From Erysipelotrichaceae bacterium (GTDB taxonomy: Bacteria; Bacillota_I; Bacilli_A; Erysipelotrichales; Coprobacillaceae): DNA of 7,536 bases. Below the pieces are notes generated by a model, which was given only the letters and a program-made list of their open reading frames with translations, was not told the origin of the DNA and did no database searches. The first letter of the stretch is position 1. Every line of letters begins with the position of its first letter. This document shows, in pieces, positions 4,888 to 7,536 of the stretch. Position numbers and translations under genes: made by a program. The DNA is taken from the NCBI GenBank assembly GCA_021200395.1, contig JAJQGQ010000206.1:1-7536 (forward strand), given 5' to 3'.

Positions 4888-6753
4888 ATGGCAATTAATT
4901 ATACTTATTCAAAGAGTCTTGTTGAAAGACAAAATGAAGCTGAAAAAGCAATGTTGGACGAATTAAATAATGGAAATTATACTTATGATAATCCATTAGT
5001 TAAACTAAATCCTTATTTTGTTAACCCATTAGCAGCTGTTGTATTATTCAAAACTGAAAAAGAAATCGCTGTAACAATTAGAGTATTAGGTAAAGAACCA
5101 GAAGGTACTATTGAACATACATTCCCTAAAGGAACTGTTCATGTTTTACCAGTATTAGGATTATATGGTGATTATGAAAATACTGTTGAAATTGAATTAT
5201 ATAGAAGTGCTAAACATACAATTAAAATTCAAACAGAACCTTTATCTGACGAAGTTCCTGAATTAGTACATATGAATACAACTTATAAATATTTAAGAGA
5301 TAATATGATCTTTGTATCTCCTGCATTAACTGATTTAGCTACTGCATTTGACTATAAAGGTGATGTAAGATGGCACTTAAATATTCCAACTGTATTTGAT
5401 ATTAAACGTGCTAAGAATGGTAATATCTTAATTGGTAGTCATAGATTATTAAAATTACCTTATTATATTGCAGGTATTTATGAAATGACTATGGTTGGAA
5501 AGATTATTCATGAATATACAATTCCTGGTGGTTATCATCATGATCAATTTGAATTAGCTGATGGAAATTTATTAATCTTAACTGAAGATTTAACTAGTGA
5601 TACTGTTGAAGATATGTGTGTCATGGTTGATAGAGAAAGTGGTGAAATCTTAAAGACTTGGGATTATAAAGATTTCTTAGATCCAGCTAAAGTTGCTAGA
5701 AGTGGTAGCTGGACTGAAGAAGACTGGTTCCATAATAATGCAGTATGGTATGATGAAAATACAAATTCATTAACATTCTCTGGTAGACATATTGATAGTA
5801 TGTGTAATATTGATTTCGATACTGGTAAATTAAATTGGATTATTGGTGATCCAGAAATGTGGCCAGAAGAATATCAAAAATATTTCTTTACACCTGTAGG
5901 TGATGGAGAATTCGATTGGCAATATGAACAACATGCTAATGTCATCTTACCTGATGGGGATGTAATGTGTTTCGATAATGGTCACTTTAGATCTAAAGTA
6001 CCAGAAAAACGTATCTTAAATAAGGATAATTTCTCTCGTGGTGTGCGTTATAGAATTAATACAGATGATATGACAATTAGACAAATCTGGCAATATGGTA
6101 AAGAAAGAGGTCAGGAATTCTTCTCTCAATATATTTGTAACGTAGAATATTATGGTGAAGGTCATTATATGGTTCACTCTGGTGGTATCCAATATTATGG
6201 TGATGATGCTTCAGAAGAATTTGCAGCTATGATGCAAGATGATCCAATGGTAAGAACTCGTTCAATCACTGTTGAAGTATTAGATGATGAAGTAATGCTT
6301 GAATTGGAAGTTAAAGGAAACTTCTATCGTGCTGAAAAATTAAAATTATATCATGATGGTGAAAACTTACCATTAGGTGATGGTATTAGCACTGGACATA
6401 TGGGTGTTACAAAAGAATTTGATACGATTATTCCTGCTGAACCTTGTGGTGAAGAATTACCATATGTTTATGAAGGTTCAATTAACGAAGAACCTGATAG
6501 ATTTACATTCAAAGCAACATTTGAATCTGGACAATTAGTTATGTTAATGCTTGAACAAGGTGAAGAACAACATGGTTATTATATTTCTACTGCTAAAACT
6601 AAATTTGCTGCATTATGCTGTGGTACATTTATTGAAAAAGATGCTAGAAATATTACTTGTTCAGTTAACAAATATGGCTTAAAGGGAACTTATGACGTTA
6701 GAGTTGTTGTAGATGATAAGAAATACGAAACAGGTATCCAAATTACTTGTTAA
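4888..6753 (+). CDS. assT: Arylsulfate sulfotransferase (AssT family), leaderless, paralog 2
   Basis: This 621-residue protein is a tandem paralog of the preceding gene, colinear over its whole length and roughly 60-65% identical by eye (not computed). All proposed catalytic residues are kept: His217/His218 in GGYHHD, His282 and Asn284 in DWFHNN, Arg300 in SGRH, nucleophile His349 in YEQHA, and Arg384 in SRGVRY. There is no signal peptide and no Cys just before His349, so it should also be cytoplasmic and free of the enterobacterial disulfide loop. Cys shared with paralog 1 are 244, 361, 417, 520, 577-578 and the last residue 621; Cys306 and Cys591 are private. Differences close to the active site include Asn351 where paralog 1 has Cys352 (HAN versus HAC) and DNGHFRSK against DNHHYGSK, which suggests different phenol preferences or a heteromeric partner. 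The main divergence is at residues 435-460 and in the C-terminal extension. It lies in the same operon; the next gene begins 18 bases after its stop. Confidence 0.85.
   Translation: MAINYTYSKSLVERQNEAEKAMLDELNNGNYTYDNPLVKLNPYFVNPLAAVVLFKTEKEIAVTIRVLGKEPEGTIEHTFPKGTVHVLPVLGLYGDYENTVEIELYRSAKHTIKIQTEPLSDEVPELVHMNTTYKYLRDNMIFVSPALTDLATAFDYKGDVRWHLNIPTVFDIKRAKNGNILIGSHRLLKLPYYIAGIYEMTMVGKIIHEYTIPGGYHHDQFELADGNLLILTEDLTSDTVEDMCVMVDRESGEILKTWDYKDFLDPAKVARSGSWTEEDWFHNNAVWYDENTNSLTFSGRHIDSMCNIDFDTGKLNWIIGDPEMWPEEYQKYFFTPVGDGEFDWQYEQHANVILPDGDVMCFDNGHFRSKVPEKRILNKDNFSRGVRYRINTDDMTIRQIWQYGKERGQEFFSQYICNVEYYGEGHYMVHSGGIQYYGDDASEEFAAMMQDDPMVRTRSITVEVLDDEVMLELEVKGNFYRAEKLKLYHDGENLPLGDGISTGHMGVTKEFDTIIPAEPCGEELPYVYEGSINEEPDRFTFKATFESGQLVMLMLEQGEEQHGYYISTAKTKFAALCCGTFIEKDARNITCSVNKYGLKGTYDVRVVVDDKKYETGIQITC
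5722..5762 (+). repeat. 41-nt block identical between the two sulfotransferase genes (copy 2)
   Basis: Exact match to 3848-3888, encoding the segment around catalytic His282. A second exact 24-nt match lies at 5773-5796. The copies are direct repeats 1,874 bases apart (624 codons plus two bases), so recombination between them would give a single chimeric gene with the junction inside the active-site segment. Confidence 0.8.
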
Positions 6754-6771
6754 TATCGGAGGTAATGCTTA

Positions 6772-7479
6772 ATGCAAGATAAAAAATTGATTCATTCAAG
6801 TTATAATAATGAACTTGTTTTAAAAGTAACTCCAGGGCATTTTTCAAGCGATCGTTTCCATGTCAATTATTATATTGACATGGCAACTCTAAAAATGCGT
6901 TATACTGAAGCTAAAATGGTTGCAGAAGCAATGGCTGATAAATATGTTCATAGAGTAAATATTAGTTCTTCATCTCATTTGTTACAAGGTTATGAATCTA
7001 TGATGAATATGGGAACTGTTACTAAACCAGTTGATACTATCATATGTATGGATGGTTGTGAAATGATTGGTGCACTACTTGCTGAAGAATTGATTAAAAT
7101 GGGTGTAAAAACATCTAATAAACATGAAACTTTCTATGTTATCACACCTGAATTTGATAATACAGGACAAATGGTTGTTCGTGAAAATATTAAAAAGATG
7201 ATTCATGGTAAAAATGTGCTTGTTGTTTTAGCTACTGCTATGGGTGGTAGAACCATTTCCAAAGCTATTGGTACTATCTTAGCTTATGGAGGTCATATTA
7301 CTGGTTTATCAGTTATCTTTAGTAATATTGATGAAGTTGATGGTTATCCAGTTTATGGAGTTTTCAATAAAAATGATTTACCTGATTTTAAATTATCAGA
7401 TCCAAATGATTGTGATGATTGTCATGCAGGTAAGAAACTTGATGCTGTTGTTAATTCATACGGTTATCAAGAATTATAG
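6772..7479 (+). CDS. Orotate phosphoribosyltransferase-like protein with degenerate PRPP loop
   Basis: This 235-residue soluble protein resembles a divergent family usually labelled orotate phosphoribosyltransferase. PGHFSSDRFHVNYYIDM (21-37) and a helical segment precede DTIICMDGCEMIGALLAEEL (88-107), the usual place of the beta strand and glycine-rich loop. VLVVLATAMGGRTI (149-162) aligns with the PRPP-binding loop, whose consensus is VLVVDDVxTTGxT; both acidic residues are missing (Leu153, Ala154). CDDC (214-217) and KLDAVVNSYGYQEL (222-235) form the C-terminal signature, similar to the CPxCKxGxxLDALVNSYGY ending of this family. Enzymatic PRPP chemistry is therefore doubtful, and a ligand-binding, regulatory or structural role is possible. 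GGAGG (6758-6762) lies 9 bases before the ATG; an ATG at 6765 stops after two codons. It is the last visible gene of the operon, and its link to sulfotransfer is unexplained. Confidence 0.7.
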   Translation: MQDKKLIHSSYNNELVLKVTPGHFSSDRFHVNYYIDMATLKMRYTEAKMVAEAMADKYVHRVNISSSSHLLQGYESMMNMGTVTKPVDTIICMDGCEMIGALLAEELIKMGVKTSNKHETFYVITPEFDNTGQMVVRENIKKMIHGKNVLVVLATAMGGRTISKAIGTILAYGGHITGLSVIFSNIDEVDGYPVYGVFNKNDLPDFKLSDPNDCDDCHAGKKLDAVVNSYGYQEL

Positions 7480-7536
7480 TAAGGGTAATTCAAAATAATT
7501 TGGGGTTGCAAAGATTTTAATTATCAAATTAGATGG
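7480..7536. other. Short 3' flank with no supportable gene or terminator
   Basis: These 57 bases are AT-rich with one GGGG run (7502-7505). There is no GC-rich hairpin with a T-tract, so transcription may continue beyond the window. No ATG-initiated reading frame is supported before the window edge. Confidence 0.5.

Noticed and set aside
7286..7498. Plus-strand 70-residue frame overlapping the end of the PRTase-like gene
   Set aside because: Out-of-frame reading of a conserved C-terminus, dominated by Ile/Leu/Met/Val and without a ribosome binding site.
7506..7536. Possible start of another gene reading VAKILIIKLDG at the right edge
   Set aside because: The peptide resembles a Rossmann-type N-terminus, but there is no ATG, GTG or TTG start in that frame after the in-frame TAA just upstream, and the window ends after 10 full codons and a partial one.
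1..7536. CRISPR array, tRNA/rRNA gene or insertion sequence
   Set aside because: No spaced short direct repeats, no cloverleaf-like GC-rich element and no transposase or terminal inverted repeats were seen.

Overview
The window is AT-rich, with strong AGGAGG-type ribosome binding sites and A/T-ending codons. All six genes lie on the + strand and use TAA or TAG stops. This suggests a low-GC Firmicute, and the gene content fits a gut anaerobe of the Erysipelotrichia/Clostridia kind; the taxonomic guess is inference.

Layout: (1) 1-181 is a regulatory leader. It carries a TATAAT-NN-CTTTGTTA module twice (1-16 and 137-152), and each copy runs into an inverted repeat that looks like an operator. 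(2) 182-1648 encodes a multi-spanning anion permease of the SLC13/DASS type. (3) 1649-1748 is an AT-rich spacer with a 14-bp palindrome, possibly with an internal promoter. (4) 1749-7479 is a tight five-gene run: a thioredoxin reductase-like flavoprotein (1749-2669), a thioredoxin with TCGPC (2682-2993), two tandem paralogous arylsulfate sulfotransferases (3008-4876 and 4888-6753), and a divergent orotate-phosphoribosyltransferase-like protein (6772-7479). (5) 7480-7536 holds no supportable gene or terminator.

Working model (inference): the sulfotransferases belong to the PAPS-independent AssT family, which moves a sulfuryl group from one phenol sulfate to another phenol through a sulfo-histidine. 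The proposed catalytic residues are kept in both copies. Unlike the periplasmic enterobacterial AssT, which is encoded with the oxidases DsbL/DsbI, both copies here lack a signal peptide and lack cysteines where the E. coli disulfide loop sits. Their neighbours are a thioredoxin/thioredoxin-reductase pair, normally a reducing system. The permease could move aryl sulfates, sulfate or related anions across the membrane for these cytoplasmic enzymes.

The most interesting points are the cytoplasmic AssT pair with its own atypical thioredoxin system, the reductase lacking the NADPH-phosphate-binding HRRxxxR motif, cysteines conserved at the extreme C-terminus of both sulfotransferases, a PRTase-fold protein without the acidic PRPP-loop residues, and the duplicated promoter-operator module.
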